DNA of 64,000 nt. Source: Paenibacillus sp. HGH0039. Lineage in GTDB: Bacteria > Bacillota > Bacilli > Paenibacillales > NBRC-103111. The notes below the pieces were generated by a model, which saw only the letters and a list, made by a program, of their open reading frames with translations, had not been told where the DNA came from and did no database searches. The position numbers and the translations under genes were made by a program. The stretch lies in NCBI RefSeq assembly GCF_000411255.1, contig NZ_KE150412.1, positions 1,726,196 to 1,790,195 of the forward strand. Reading direction: 5' to 3'. This document shows, in pieces, positions 17,382 through 26,747 of the stretch (the stretch's first letter is position 1; each line of letters starts with the position of its first letter).

Positions 17382-18014
17382 CTATTCCTTGCTTAACGTC
17401 TTGATATCTTTTACCATGGTTTTGTAATCGAGATCGGGTCTGCCCGGATTGTAATACGTACGAATCTGGCCTTTTTTGTCCACCAGCAGGATGACGTTGG
17501 AATGGGTGAAATTTCCCGTGTTGTCCTTCGTGACTCCGATGGAGTACTTCTTGGCCAGCTGTGCCATTGCCTGTTCGTCCGTGCCGGTCAGAAATTTCCA
17601 TCCCGTGAAATCGGCGCGGTTGCGGATCGCATACTCCTTAAGGGCGGCAGGCGTGTCTCTGGCCGGATCGAACGAGATCGATACGATGTCCGCTTTGTCC
17701 GCAAATACTTTCTGGGCTTTCATCTCATCCTGGACTTTAGATAAAAAATTGGTCGTTATCGGACATACGTCCGGACAACTTGCGAAAAAGAAATACACCA
17801 GTTTAACCTTGTTGTCGAAATCGGAAGAAGAAACCTTCTTGCCTTCCGTATCCGTCAGTTCAAAAGGCGCCGCGGTGCCGACCGGCTTATCCTTCAAATA
17901 AGCGCTGGCCTGCTCCTGACCGTATAATTTGTAGGCAAACGATGCGATGATCGCAAGCAGAACGACGGTAATACCTACCTTAAACCAGTTTTTTGCCCAA
18001 AATCCACCCGCCAT
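17382..18014 (-). CDS. SCO1/SenC family protein, cytochrome oxidase copper assembly
   Basis: 210 residues from ATG 18014 behind GGGGAGAAG. An N-terminal membrane anchor (residues 11-28) is followed by a thioredoxin-like domain. Copper ligands are visible: the CxxxC motif in FFASCPDVCP (Cys80, Cys84) and His171 in NFTHSNVILLVD. Sco proteins deliver copper or reduce the cysteines of the CuA site in cytochrome c oxidase subunit II on the outer face of the membrane. The gene follows ctaB, which makes heme O for the same enzyme, so both serve terminal oxidase assembly. A B. subtilis counterpart is YpmQ. Confidence 0.93.
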   Translation of the reverse strand: MAGGFWAKNWFKVGITVVLLAIIASFAYKLYGQEQASAYLKDKPVGTAAPFELTDTEGKKVSSSDFDNKVKLVYFFFASCPDVCPITTNFLSKVQDEMKAQKVFADKADIVSISFDPARDTPAALKEYAIRNRADFTGWKFLTGTDEQAMAQLAKKYSIGVTKDNTGNFTHSNVILLVDKKGQIRTYYNPGRPDLDYKTMVKDIKTLSKE

Positions 18015-18037
18015 AAATACACTTCTCCCCTCTAAAT

Positions 18038-18066
18038 AAACATCCCATGTCGCCATGGGATGTCTT
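18038..18066 (-). terminator. Hairpin between ctaB and the sco gene
   Basis: CATCCCATG and CATGGGATG form a 9-bp stem with a 4-nt loop, without a strong T-run on the minus strand. It may reduce rather than stop read-through from ctaB into sco. Confidence 0.5.
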
Positions 18067-18098
18067 GTTCATCTGGATTCAAGTTTGGGTAATCTACT

Positions 18099-19088
18099 TT
18101 ATAAATTCATAATGGTCGAATCGACCACCATGATCAAAAACAGCAGTGTCAGGTAATTCACGGAATAGATGAACATGCCTTTGGCCCATTTGTCGTCATC
18201 TTTCGCCTTAAATCCTTTGTAACCCATAAAGGCCCAGATCAGCCCCATAATCGTCGCCGCGAAGAAATACAGCGGTCCAACGTGAGCGTCTCCGCTGTAG
18301 AAGAAGAGAAGCTGGGAAACCGGCACCAGCAGGACGATGTAACGCATCATGCTTACTTTGGTGACGTAGTTGCCTTTCACGACAGGCAGCAGCGGATAAC
18401 CGGCTGCACGGTATTCTTCCTTCCTGCGGATTCCAAGCGCCCAGAAGTGCGGCGGCTGCCACAGGAACATGATGAGGAACAGGATGAGCGCGGTCATATC
18501 GAGCTTGCCTGAAACGGCGCAGTAACCGATCACGGGCGGAACCGCTCCGGAAAAGCTTCCCGCGAACGTGCTCCATACGGAAGTACGTTTGAAAATAGCC
18601 GTGTAAACCCACACATACAGGAAAAGACCGGTCAAACCGAGAAGAGAACTTAACGGGTTCACGGCGACAAACAACAGGGCGATACCTGCGATGCCGAGAA
18701 TAATTCCGTAGCCGAGCACCACGGACGGCTTGATTTTGCCGCTTACGGTAGCCCGCTTCTTCGTCCGTTCCATTTTGGCGTCCATATCGCGGTCCAAGTA
18801 GTTGTTAAGCACCGTTCCCGAAGCCATGACAAGCGCCGTGCCGACCAGGGTGAAAATCATCAGGAAAAACCAGTCTATCGTAAAGTTTCCCGCCGATGCG
18901 ATCCAAAATCCGCCGAAAGCGGTAATCAGATTAGAAAATATAATCCCCGGCTTGGTCAGGGCAAAATAATCTTTCCATGTAGCCGGCTCCGAAGGAACAT
19001 CAGTCTGCGCCGCCGATTCGGCTTCCGCTTGATGATCCGCGTGAAGCACCGTATCGGGAGCAGCCTTGTATCCTAATTGTTTATCCAA
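18099..19088 (-). CDS. ctaB: Protoheme IX farnesyltransferase (heme O synthase)
   Basis: 329 residues from the TTG at 19088, which has GGAGG 9 nt upstream; a longer frame to 19205 lacks a ribosome site and family similarity. The N-terminal 37 residues are a charged extension, then TWKDYFALTKPGIIFSNLI begins the UbiA fold. The prenyl-diphosphate-binding motif NNYLDRDMDAKMERT (about residues 95-109) is complete. About eight to nine membrane helices follow. It attaches farnesyl to protoheme to give heme O, for heme O- and A-type oxidases. No ctaA lies in this window. The downstream sco gene supports the oxidase link. Confidence 0.95.
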   Translation of the reverse strand: MDKQLGYKAAPDTVLHADHQAEAESAAQTDVPSEPATWKDYFALTKPGIIFSNLITAFGGFWIASAGNFTIDWFFLMIFTLVGTALVMASGTVLNNYLDRDMDAKMERTKKRATVSGKIKPSVVLGYGIILGIAGIALLFVAVNPLSSLLGLTGLFLYVWVYTAIFKRTSVWSTFAGSFSGAVPPVIGYCAVSGKLDMTALILFLIMFLWQPPHFWALGIRRKEEYRAAGYPLLPVVKGNYVTKVSMMRYIVLLVPVSQLLFFYSGDAHVGPLYFFAATIMGLIWAFMGYKGFKAKDDDKWAKGMFIYSVNYLTLLFLIMVVDSTIMNL

Positions 19089-19296
19089 GGATCTCAACCT
19101 CCATAGAAATTCATCAAAACCATAACGAGTCATCTGTCTTTCGTACCCACTCATCATATCAAGCAGGACCACGTTTGACAATGTAATGGCATGAGTTGTC
19201 ATCATATTGTCGAATTCGGACAGACGGTCCCGCCACGTTCCCGACGAATTCTTTCCTAGACGTCACAAAACGGATTTAGTATAGTTAAATTAATCG

Positions 19297-19357
19297 TTTT
19301 AGGAAAATTAAAGAAAGCAGTTAGAAAAGATTTAGATTCCTAAACATTTTCCTAACA
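19297..19357. promoter_or_regulatory. TTCCTAA direct repeats and inverted copy upstream of the OmpR-type regulator
   Basis: TTCCTAAACA at 19337 and TTCCTAACA at 19349 are spaced 12 bp start to start on the plus strand, and an inverted copy TTTTAGGAAAA lies at 19297. Direct repeats at roughly one helical turn are the usual binding pattern of OmpR/PhoB regulators. The block lies 37 to 97 bp before the start at 19394 and in the divergent gap with ctaB. This about 305-bp gap holds no gene that I can see. Confidence 0.45.
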
Positions 19358-19393
19358 ATTTTCATCAACCTCATGCAAGGAGGGTCCCCCTTA

Positions 19394-20089
19394 ATGTCGA
19401 GCATTCTGATCATTGAGGACGATAACAGCATTGGGGATATGATGTCGATTTACCTGGCGGAAGACGGCTACACGGTAAAACGCGCTTCGGACGGTCAATC
19501 GGGGCTCCGGCTTTTCAAAGAATTCGAGCCCGACCTGATCGTCCTGGATATCATGCTCCCCGATTCCGACGGGATGAAGCTGTGCGCGGATATCCGCAGT
19601 CTGTCTTCCTTGCCTATCCTCATGGTTTCTGCGAAGAACGATGTGTCCGACCGCGTGAAGGCCCTGCTGATCGGCGCCGACGATTATTTATGCAAGCCTT
19701 TCAGCATGCGCGAGCTTTCCGCCAGGATTCAGGCTCTTCTCAGACGGTCTCAAATCGTACAGGCCAAATCCGCCCCGGCGGTCAGAGAGGCTCCGCCGTC
19801 CATTCATGTGGATACCGATAAGCGCTGTTTATACGTCAACCACATACCTGTGGAAACAACTTTCTCCGAGTTTGAACTTATTAAACTGCTTTGGCTGCAT
19901 GAAGGAAAAGTGTTCAGCCGCGAAGAGCTGCTTAACCGGATCAGGGGCATCGATTCTTTTGTAACGGAACGGGCCATTGACGTACATATCGCGAATTTGC
20001 GCAAGAAGATCGAAGTCGATCCCAAAGATCCCAAATACATCAAAACCGTGTGGGGAGTCGGATATAAATTCGCTCTCGCCGCGGAATAG
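19394..20089 (+). CDS. OmpR/PhoB-family response regulator, orphan
   Basis: 231 residues from ATG 19394 behind AAGGAGG. The receiver domain has the acidic pocket IIEDD (8-10), the phospho-acceptor Asp52 in DLIVLDIMLPDSDG, and the conserved Lys in LMVSAKNDVSD. The linker (about residues 122-140) leads into a winged-helix effector domain ending in AIDVHIANLRKKIE and YIKTVWGVGYKF, the OmpR recognition helix and wing. No histidine kinase gene is adjacent; the transcript ends at a terminator right after the stop, so the kinase is elsewhere. Targets are unknown; direct repeats upstream hint at autoregulation. Confidence 0.93.
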   Translation: MSSILIIEDDNSIGDMMSIYLAEDGYTVKRASDGQSGLRLFKEFEPDLIVLDIMLPDSDGMKLCADIRSLSSLPILMVSAKNDVSDRVKALLIGADDYLCKPFSMRELSARIQALLRRSQIVQAKSAPAVREAPPSIHVDTDKRCLYVNHIPVETTFSEFELIKLLWLHEGKVFSREELLNRIRGIDSFVTERAIDVHIANLRKKIEVDPKDPKYIKTVWGVGYKFALAAE

Positions 20090-20100
20090 CCCTAATGAAT

Positions 20101-20140
20101 ACCTTGTCGACGGCTTTTGTGCCGGCGCAAGGTTTTTTTT
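20101..20140 (+). terminator. Intrinsic terminator after the response regulator
   Basis: ACCTTGTCGACGGC pairs with GCCGGCGCAAGGT around a TTTTGT loop, followed by TTTTTTTT. Confidence 0.9.
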
Positions 20141-20250
20141 GTGTCACGAGACAAGCGCCTAGACCATATGCTAAGTAAGGAAAAGCGCCCATCCGGCAAA
20201 AGCCGGCGCAACAGCGAACCTAGTGGGCATTATAAGGAGGGTATACTCCC

Positions 20251-20748
20251 ATGACGATCAGTTCAAATCCAGGCAGCAAATCGTACGGCACGGCAGCTCC
20301 CGGTTACACAACTTATCCGTCTTACCCCGGATCCGCGCAAGGCGGTTATCCTTCGTCCCCGGGCTCTCAGTTCCCCGGAACCTCGTTTCCAGGCTCACAA
20401 TTCCCGGGCTATCCGTCTTATCCGGGCCAATTTCCTCCTCCGGGAGCGGGGTCGGGCGGCACCGGCGTCCCGGGCGGAGTGAGCCAGCTTCCCCTGGAAG
20501 AATCGTTCATCGAGAACATTCTGCGGCTCAATCTGGGCAAAGTCGGCACCTTCTACATGACGTACGAGAACAACAAAGAATGGAACGCGAAAATTTTCCG
20601 CGGCGTTATCGAAGCGGCGGGGCGCGATCACATCATCATCAGCGATCCCAAAACGGGCGTGCGCTATCTTCTGCTGATGGTCAATCTGGATTACGCGACG
20701 TTTGACGAGCCGCTGAACTATTTCAACACGCCGGTTCAGCCCCGATAA
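20251..20748 (+). CDS. gerQ: Spore coat protein GerQ
   Basis: 165 residues from ATG 20251 behind AAGGAGG. The first about 75 residues are a Pro/Gly/Ser/Tyr-rich low-complexity head (repeats of GSQFPG and PSYPG). The conserved GerQ core is LPLEESFIENILRLNLGKVG, FYMTYENNKEWNAKIFRGVI, and RDHIIISDPKTGVRYLLLM. In B. subtilis GerQ is a coat protein needed to localise the cortex-lytic enzyme CwlJ for germination, and is crosslinked by a transglutaminase. No cwlJ gene is visible next to it here. It is monocistronic with its own terminator. Confidence 0.95.
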   Translation: MTISSNPGSKSYGTAAPGYTTYPSYPGSAQGGYPSSPGSQFPGTSFPGSQFPGYPSYPGQFPPPGAGSGGTGVPGGVSQLPLEESFIENILRLNLGKVGTFYMTYENNKEWNAKIFRGVIEAAGRDHIIISDPKTGVRYLLLMVNLDYATFDEPLNYFNTPVQPR

Positions 20749-20762
20749 CGGATTCAGGACGA

Positions 20763-20791
20763 AGCCCCGGCAGACAGCCGGGGCTTTCCTT
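20763..20791 (+). terminator. Intrinsic terminator after gerQ
   Basis: AGCCCCGGC and GCCGGGGCT form a 9-bp stem with loop AGACA, followed by TTCCTTTT. Confidence 0.85.
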
Positions 20792-20882
20792 TTGCCCGGC
20801 AGCTTTATTTCGCTTAAGCCATAGGCTCTTTCAGGTTCTAACCCGTCATTAAAGGTTAATGAAACGTAGCCGGAATACCCTT

Positions 20883-21176
20883 CTATTCATCCGGACCGAT
20901 GGACCGGAAATGCCAGATGTGCAGCTTTTCCCCGCCGCCTTTGATCCAAGGGTGCATACGCCCCCATATAGGATCTCCGCCGCTGAGACGGACTTCCCGC
21001 ATACGAGTATATTCGTCAGGGGAAACGGGAGTCCATATCTCGACGAACAAGTTAGGCTGGTCTGTCCCTTCCAATAAGGAGAGTTTTTCGTTACCCCGGA
21101 GTTTTTCCCGCATAAAGGACAGGTAAACCTCGCGCGATTCAGGCAGTATGGCGTATTCAACAAAAACTTTACTCAT
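20883..21176 (-). CDS. Conserved small protein of unknown function
   Basis: 97 residues beginning MSKVFVEYAILPESREVYL, with a good AGGGGA ribosome site. The alternating beta-alpha pattern (VFVEYAI, helix REVYLSFMREKL, strand NLFVEIWTPV, helix PDEYTRMREV, strand KLHIWHF) suggests a ferredoxin-like alpha-beta barrel, as in NIPSNAP or ABM domain proteins. That fold assignment is inference. No catalytic residues are recognised. It is divergent from the yfhP-like gene with an intergenic region of about 88 bp and would share that promoter region. Confidence 0.65.
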   Translation of the reverse strand: MSKVFVEYAILPESREVYLSFMREKLRGNEKLSLLEGTDQPNLFVEIWTPVSPDEYTRMREVRLSGGDPIWGRMHPWIKGGGEKLHIWHFRSIGPDE

Positions 21177-21264
21177 TTTTCCCCTCCGCTTGATTTAAAT
21201 TCACACCGAACATGGTAAACTATAATATACCGTCAAAGACAATTCCAGCTTAGGAGGAGAGCCA

Positions 21265-22248
21265 GTGGATACGGGAACCCATTTAGTCATCGGCTTCGGC
21301 CTCGCCGGCTTATCCATGGTGGATCCGGTAGTAGCCTCCAACCCTTCGGTCATGACCGCTGTTTTCATCGGGACCGTATTGGGCTCGCAGGCTCCTGATT
21401 TCGATACCCTGCTCAGATTCAAAAACAATGCCGTTTATATCCGCAATCACCGCGGCATTTCGCACTCCCTGCCGTTCGTCGCTCTTTGGACTCTGCTTAT
21501 CACAGGTGTTCTCGCCCTTATCTTCCGGGGTGTGCCCGTCCTGCATGTAGGAATGTGGGTTTTGATCGCTGTGGCGTTTCATGTCTTTACCGATTTGTTC
21601 AACACCTACGGAACGCAGGCCTTCCGGCCTTTTAACCAGAAATGGATATCGTGGAACATTATCCACATTTTCGATCCGTTTATTTTTACCGCTCACCTTG
21701 TCGCGATATTTCTGTGGGCCGTTCACGCCGCGGAACCCACATTGATTTTCCCGGTGCTGTACGGGCTGATCGCTCTCTATTACGTATGGCGGACACTCGC
21801 CCACTATCTGGTGGAAAAGAAGCTGCCGGTCCAAGATCCCGCACACAAAGCCGGGGATAAATATATGGCCATTCCCACCTATAGTTTAACGGCGTGGAAT
21901 GTGGTCAAGCAGGGCGAAGACGGCCTGTACACCCTTGGAGACTTGCGAAAAGGGAATCTCCGGTGGATCGATCAGGTCAAATGCGACATCCATCCGGCTG
22001 CGGAAGCGTCCAAAAGCCACAAGGACATCCAGGCTTTCCTTTATTTCTCGGGCCATGCGTGCGCTCAGGTGATTGAAAAGCCCTGGGGTTATGAAGTAAG
22101 ATGGAGCGATGTAAGGTATCGGCACCGCAAGCAGTATCCGTTCGTTGCCGTGCTGCTCATGGACCACAGCTACAAGCCGCTCGATTCTTATATCGGCTGG
22201 CTCAGCGACGACCGTCTTCAGAAGCGGCTTCGTGTGGACAGCTACTAG
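21265..22248 (+). CDS. yfhP: YfhP-like membrane-bound metal-dependent hydrolase
   Basis: 327 residues from a GTG at 21265 behind AGGAGGAGA. The N terminus MDTGTHLVIGFGLAGLS and the motif GSQAPDFDTLL followed by RNHRGISHSLPF hold the His and Asp residues of the DUF457/YdjM metal-dependent hydrolase fold. Further His and Asp residues, in HVFTDLFNTYGTQAFRPFNQ and IIHIFDPFIF, complete the likely metal site. Four to five membrane helices lie in the first about 200 residues; the last about 110 residues are soluble. B. subtilis YfhP is the counterpart by similarity. The substrate is unknown. Confidence 0.88.
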   Translation: MDTGTHLVIGFGLAGLSMVDPVVASNPSVMTAVFIGTVLGSQAPDFDTLLRFKNNAVYIRNHRGISHSLPFVALWTLLITGVLALIFRGVPVLHVGMWVLIAVAFHVFTDLFNTYGTQAFRPFNQKWISWNIIHIFDPFIFTAHLVAIFLWAVHAAEPTLIFPVLYGLIALYYVWRTLAHYLVEKKLPVQDPAHKAGDKYMAIPTYSLTAWNVVKQGEDGLYTLGDLRKGNLRWIDQVKCDIHPAAEASKSHKDIQAFLYFSGHACAQVIEKPWGYEVRWSDVRYRHRKQYPFVAVLLMDHSYKPLDSYIGWLSDDRLQKRLRVDSY

Positions 22249-22285
22249 AGCGGGGCTACGGCATCACTTATGTACGACGGTTAAT

Positions 22286-22309
22286 CCGCGCCGATACCGG
22301 CGCGGTTTT
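22286..22309 (+). terminator. Intrinsic terminator after the yfhP-like gene
   Basis: CCGCGCC and GGCGCGG with loop GATACC, followed by TTTT on the plus strand. Confidence 0.8.
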
Positions 22310-22337
22310 GCCGTGTCCGCATCGCCGGGATTACATG

Positions 22338-22368
22338 GCAAAGCCCGAGGGACTTGTCCCTCGGGCTC
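22338..22368 (-). terminator. Hairpin after the SASP gene
   Basis: AGCCCGAGGGAC and GTCCCTCGGGCT form a 12-bp stem downstream of the minus-strand SASP gene. The T-run is short. Confidence 0.7.
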
Positions 22369-22401
22369 ATATGAAGACTGCGTATTACAGTTTCCGCAAG
22401 A

Positions 22402-22638
22402 TTAGCGGCCTTGACCTTGACCTTGACCTGCCAGCTGTTGCTCAGCGATTTGCACCAGACGACGAGTGATGTGTCCACCAATCGCGCCAGTGTCACGAGT
22501 AGCCATGTAACCGTAGTAACCATCTTGAGGAATTTGAATGCCGAGTTCTTGAGCTACTTCGTATTTCAATTGTTCCAGAGCTTGGTTAGCTTGAGGTACT
22601 ACCAGTACGTTGCTGCTGCGAGATTGTCCAGTTCCCAT
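22402..22638 (-). CDS. Alpha/beta-type small acid-soluble spore protein
   Basis: 78 residues. The family core is complete: VPQANQALEQLKYEVAQELG, with the GPR protease cleavage region around YEVA, then DGYYGYMATRDTGAIGGHIT and RRLVQIAEQQLAG. These proteins coat spore DNA in an A-like form, protecting it from UV and heat, and are degraded at germination. The C-terminal tail GQGQGQGR is encoded by an imperfect repeat and is longer than in the paralogue at 51318-51545. AAAGGAG lies upstream of the ATG. A sigma-G-like promoter precedes it. Confidence 0.97.
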   Translation of the reverse strand: MGTGQSRSSNVLVVPQANQALEQLKYEVAQELGIQIPQDGYYGYMATRDTGAIGGHITRRLVQIAEQQLAGQGQGQGR

Positions 22639-22697
22639 TGGGATCAGACTCCTTTCGGTCAGTTAAGATTCTTGATGTATTTGCAAGCTTGCAAAGA

Positions 22698-22727
22698 TAG
22701 TATGTGACGGTTGAAGAATTCTATACG
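22698..22727 (-). promoter_or_regulatory. Sigma-G-like promoter of the SASP gene
   Basis: On the minus strand a perfect sigma-G -10, CATACTA, lies 17 bp after CGTATA (consensus TGAATA). It is about 60 bp before the SASP start and overlaps no other gene. Confidence 0.65.
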
Positions 22728-22766
22728 CATCTCAAACAAAAAAACTTTGAAAGCAGGGGATTTTCA

Positions 22767-22958
22767 ATGAGTCGCGGACTCGCACTACTTTTTGCCGTGA
22801 TCGGCACTCTACTTCTGGCAGGCATCAGCTTCGCCATAGCCCTGAGGGAGCCGCTGCTGGTCGTGCTGTTTATCGTCTTGTCCATCGGTTTTATGGGATT
22901 CGGATTCGCTACAAAAGCAAAAATGCGCCGCAAGCGGGAAGCCTCGGGAAAACAATAA
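22767..22958 (+). CDS. ylaF: DUF5325 family small membrane protein (YlaF-like)
   Basis: 63 residues from ATG 22767 (AGGGGA upstream). A longer frame from 22704 begins inside the SASP promoter and has no ribosome site. Two hydrophobic helices (ALLFAVIGTLLLAGISFAIAL and LLVVLFIVLSIGFMGFGFA) are followed by a basic tail, KAKMRRKREA. Length and helical hairpin match the YlaF/DUF5325 family of Bacillales. Function unknown. It is divergent from the SASP gene and convergent with trpS. Confidence 0.75.
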   Translation: MSRGLALLFAVIGTLLLAGISFAIALREPLLVVLFIVLSIGFMGFGFATKAKMRRKREASGKQ

Positions 22959-22963
22959 CCCGA

Positions 22964-22986
22964 AGCGCCGCTGCGGCGCTTTTTTT
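22964..22986 (+). terminator. Intrinsic terminator after the ylaF-like gene
   Basis: AGCGCCG-CTG-CGGCGCT followed by TTTTTT on the plus strand. Confidence 0.9.
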
Positions 22987-22994
22987 AATTTGCT

Positions 22995-24365
<1,371 letters not shown>

Positions 24366-24371
24366 TTATTT

Positions 24372-24399
24372 ATTATACCCCGTTTGCTCTTAATGTCAA
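24372..24399 (-). promoter_or_regulatory. Consensus sigma-A promoter of the trpS leader
   Basis: TTGACA and TATAAT are separated by 16 bp on the minus strand, placing transcription start just before the T-box stem I. The -35 is only 15 bp from the nitroreductase stop codon. Confidence 0.9.
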
Positions 24400-24413
24400 A
24401 CGACAGCGGAAAA

Positions 24414-24986
24414 CTACAGCCAGGTCGTTTTCTCTTCATAAGGGGTTCTTGCCGTAGGTTTCGCGGGCTCTGCCGGGTGACCGATAAAAAGAGTCCCGAC
24501 GACCTTCCGGTTCTCGGGCGAACCGATAAACTCGTGCATGCGCCCGTCATGGACCAGCCCCACTCCCCGGGTCCGCCAAACAAGGCCCAGACCCATCTCT
24601 TCGGCCGTAAGCCACATGCCGTATATCGCGCAGGCGGCCGCATATTCGTTGTCGCGGCTGGAAGGTTCGTCGCCGGGAATGACGTCCGCAGTCACGACGA
24701 TGACGAGCGGCACGCCTTTGACGGCCTTCATCGTCTCTTCCACCAGATGAGGCTTGGTCGGAAATCTTTCCGTCAGAAAAGCTTCGGCAGCAGCCTCATA
24801 GCGTGCCTTGGCTTCTCCTTGGATGACGTAAAAATGCCAGGGCTCTCTGAGCCTGTCGTTAGGCGCTGTAACGGCCGCTTGCAAAAGCGTACGGATATCC
24901 TGCTCCTCGACCGGATGCTCCGTGTACCCGCGCACGGCACGCCTTTTGTTCAGCAGGTTCAGAATAGATGCTGCGGCTGTAGTCAT
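24414..24986 (-). CDS. Nitroreductase family protein
   Basis: 190 residues; CGGAGGTG precedes the ATG. NKRRAVRGYTEHPV holds the FMN-binding Arg/Ser-type residues, AAVTAPNDRLREPWHFYVI is the second flavin segment, and GMWLTAEEMGLGLVWRT plus VGTLFIGHPAEPAKPTAR complete the fold. The family uses FMN and NAD(P)H to reduce nitro groups, quinones or related compounds as a homodimer; the substrate is not predictable. It sits alone between the end of the cobalamin operon and trpS. The 151 bp upstream hold no recognised terminator. Confidence 0.9.
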   Translation of the reverse strand: MTTAAASILNLLNKRRAVRGYTEHPVEEQDIRTLLQAAVTAPNDRLREPWHFYVIQGEAKARYEAAAEAFLTERFPTKPHLVEETMKAVKGVPLVIVVTADVIPGDEPSSRDNEYAAACAIYGMWLTAEEMGLGLVWRTRGVGLVHDGRMHEFIGSPENRKVVGTLFIGHPAEPAKPTARTPYEEKTTWL

Positions 24987-25137
24987 GTATGGTGCACCTC
25001 CGAAAAAGTTTGGGTTACAGATAACTTCGAAATGTTAGTCATTCCTTAAAATCGTTCGGTATGGCTCTAAAACAGCAAGCCGAATCCTTCTCTTCTCGCA
25101 CAGGCTAAAAAGTCATCCGGGAATTTGGGCCAGTCTG

Positions 25138-26718
25138 TTAAACAAGGCTGTCCCCCATCTTCCGGAAAAGAAGGCATTTCTCGATCCATCTGCGCGGCAT
25201 GTCGGGATTGGAAGCGAAATGAAGATGGGTGTACCCCGATACGAGGCTGCCGTTAAGCGCCCCCTCTTCCTTCGATCCGCGCATTCCTTTCGTTTTGTAC
25301 GCCGGCGGGAGCGTCGCAGACGCCGCAGGCTCGAATACGGAATAATGGAATTCGTGTCCTCTCGCCGTATCGCCCGGACCGAGCAGGAAATTCCCTTCCG
25401 TCCCCGTCGCTTCCCTGTAGCCTAACGCCGCAAGCTTGGTCTGCATAGTCACCTTGCCCGGAACGAGGCCGAGCATCGGATACTGCCTGCCGGAGGTGTC
25501 CACGATCGCGTCGGTCAGGAACATATACCCGCCGCACTCCGCCAAGGTCGGCAGACCCGATCCGATGCCCTCGGCGATGGACTGCTTCATCTCCTGAAGC
25601 TCCGCCAGGCGTTCGGCAAACTCCTCCGGGAAGCCTCCTCCCAGGTAGAGCCCGTCAACACCTGCGGGCAGCTTCTCTCCGGCAAGCGGGGAGAAATAAA
25701 CGAGCTCCGCCCCGTAAGCTTGAAGCAGTTCCAGATTTTCCGGGTAGTAGAAATGGAAAGCCGCGTCCTTGGCGACCGCGATACGCACCCGGGGTTCCGG
25801 CGGGCGGACCGTCTCGGGAGCCGCATCCGCATCCGCGTCTGCGCCTGCCAGCGGGCTGCGCGACGCCTCCGGGGCTGTGCCGCTTCCATCCGCTTCCTGC
25901 GGCCGGAAGATCCGGGCAGACGCTTCCAGCGGCTCCGTATCGGCAGCCTGCAAGAGCCGCTCCAAATCCGTATGAGCGGAAATGCGCTCCGCCAGCTGCG
26001 AGAAGAACGGCGACAGCTCGCCCCGCCCGATGGACGGGACCAGCCCCAGATGACGTTCCGGCATCGCCAGATTCTCGTCCCGCAGAATGTAGCCGATTAC
26101 CGGGACCCCGCACTCCTGCTCGATAGCGTCCCGCACGATCCGGTAATGCCCCTCGCTGCCGACCAGATTGGCGAAAACCCCGGCGATCCTGACGCGCGGG
26201 TCCAGGAGCTGGAAGCCCTTCACGATAGCGGCCGCGCTGCGCGCCATGCTTTTGCAGTTCACGACCAGAATGACCGGGCAATCAAGCAGTAAACTAATTT
26301 CGGCCGAGCTGCCTTCGTTCGTTTTCGGGTTTTTGCCGTCATAAAAACCCATTACGCCTTCGATGACGGCGATGTCGGCGTCCCGGGACGCCCGGCAGTA
26401 AATCTCGCGTACGGTGTCCGCCGGAAGCATCCAACTGTCCAGGTTGCGGGACAGACGGCCCGTAACCGCGGTGTGATAGGTCGGATCGATATAATCCGGA
26501 CCGCACTTGAAGCCTTGTACGGACAAGCCTCTCGCTTTCAAGGCGGCCATAACGCCGATCGTGACCGTCGTCTTGCCGACGCCGCTGCCCGTTCCTGCGA
26601 TGACGAGCCGCTTAGCCCGGCTGACGATCAGACCGCCCGCTTCCGGGACAAAATCCGCGGCAGACGTTTCCGCCGTTCCGGAGAGGATTCCCGGTTCTTT
26701 TTCCTGCTCAGCAGCCAT
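25138..26718 (-). CDS. cbiA: Cobyrinate a,c-diamide synthase
   Basis: 526 residues, longer than the usual about 460. Residues 1-33 are an extra Glu/Ala-rich head; the P-loop is AGTGSGVGKTTV at 41-52. FKCGPDYIDPTYHTAVTGR and EGVMGFYDGK are CbiA signatures. The C-terminal class-I amidotransferase domain has the catalytic Cys395 in PTLAECGGYMFL. Between the domains, residues about 271-308 are an Ala/Asp/Pro-rich insertion (repeat ADADADA). It amidates carboxylates a and c of cobyrinate with glutamine and ATP. It is the last gene of the operon visible here, 29 bp after cbiG. Confidence 0.95.
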   Translation of the reverse strand: MAAEQEKEPGILSGTAETSAADFVPEAGGLIVSRAKRLVIAGTGSGVGKTTVTIGVMAALKARGLSVQGFKCGPDYIDPTYHTAVTGRLSRNLDSWMLPADTVREIYCRASRDADIAVIEGVMGFYDGKNPKTNEGSSAEISLLLDCPVILVVNCKSMARSAAAIVKGFQLLDPRVRIAGVFANLVGSEGHYRIVRDAIEQECGVPVIGYILRDENLAMPERHLGLVPSIGRGELSPFFSQLAERISAHTDLERLLQAADTEPLEASARIFRPQEADGSGTAPEASRSPLAGADADADAAPETVRPPEPRVRIAVAKDAAFHFYYPENLELLQAYGAELVYFSPLAGEKLPAGVDGLYLGGGFPEEFAERLAELQEMKQSIAEGIGSGLPTLAECGGYMFLTDAIVDTSGRQYPMLGLVPGKVTMQTKLAALGYREATGTEGNFLLGPGDTARGHEFHYSVFEPAASATLPPAYKTKGMRGSKEEGALNGSLVSGYTHLHFASNPDMPRRWIEKCLLFRKMGDSLV

Positions 26719-26747
26719 CTCTGTTCCTCTCTTTCCATGTGCCGTTA

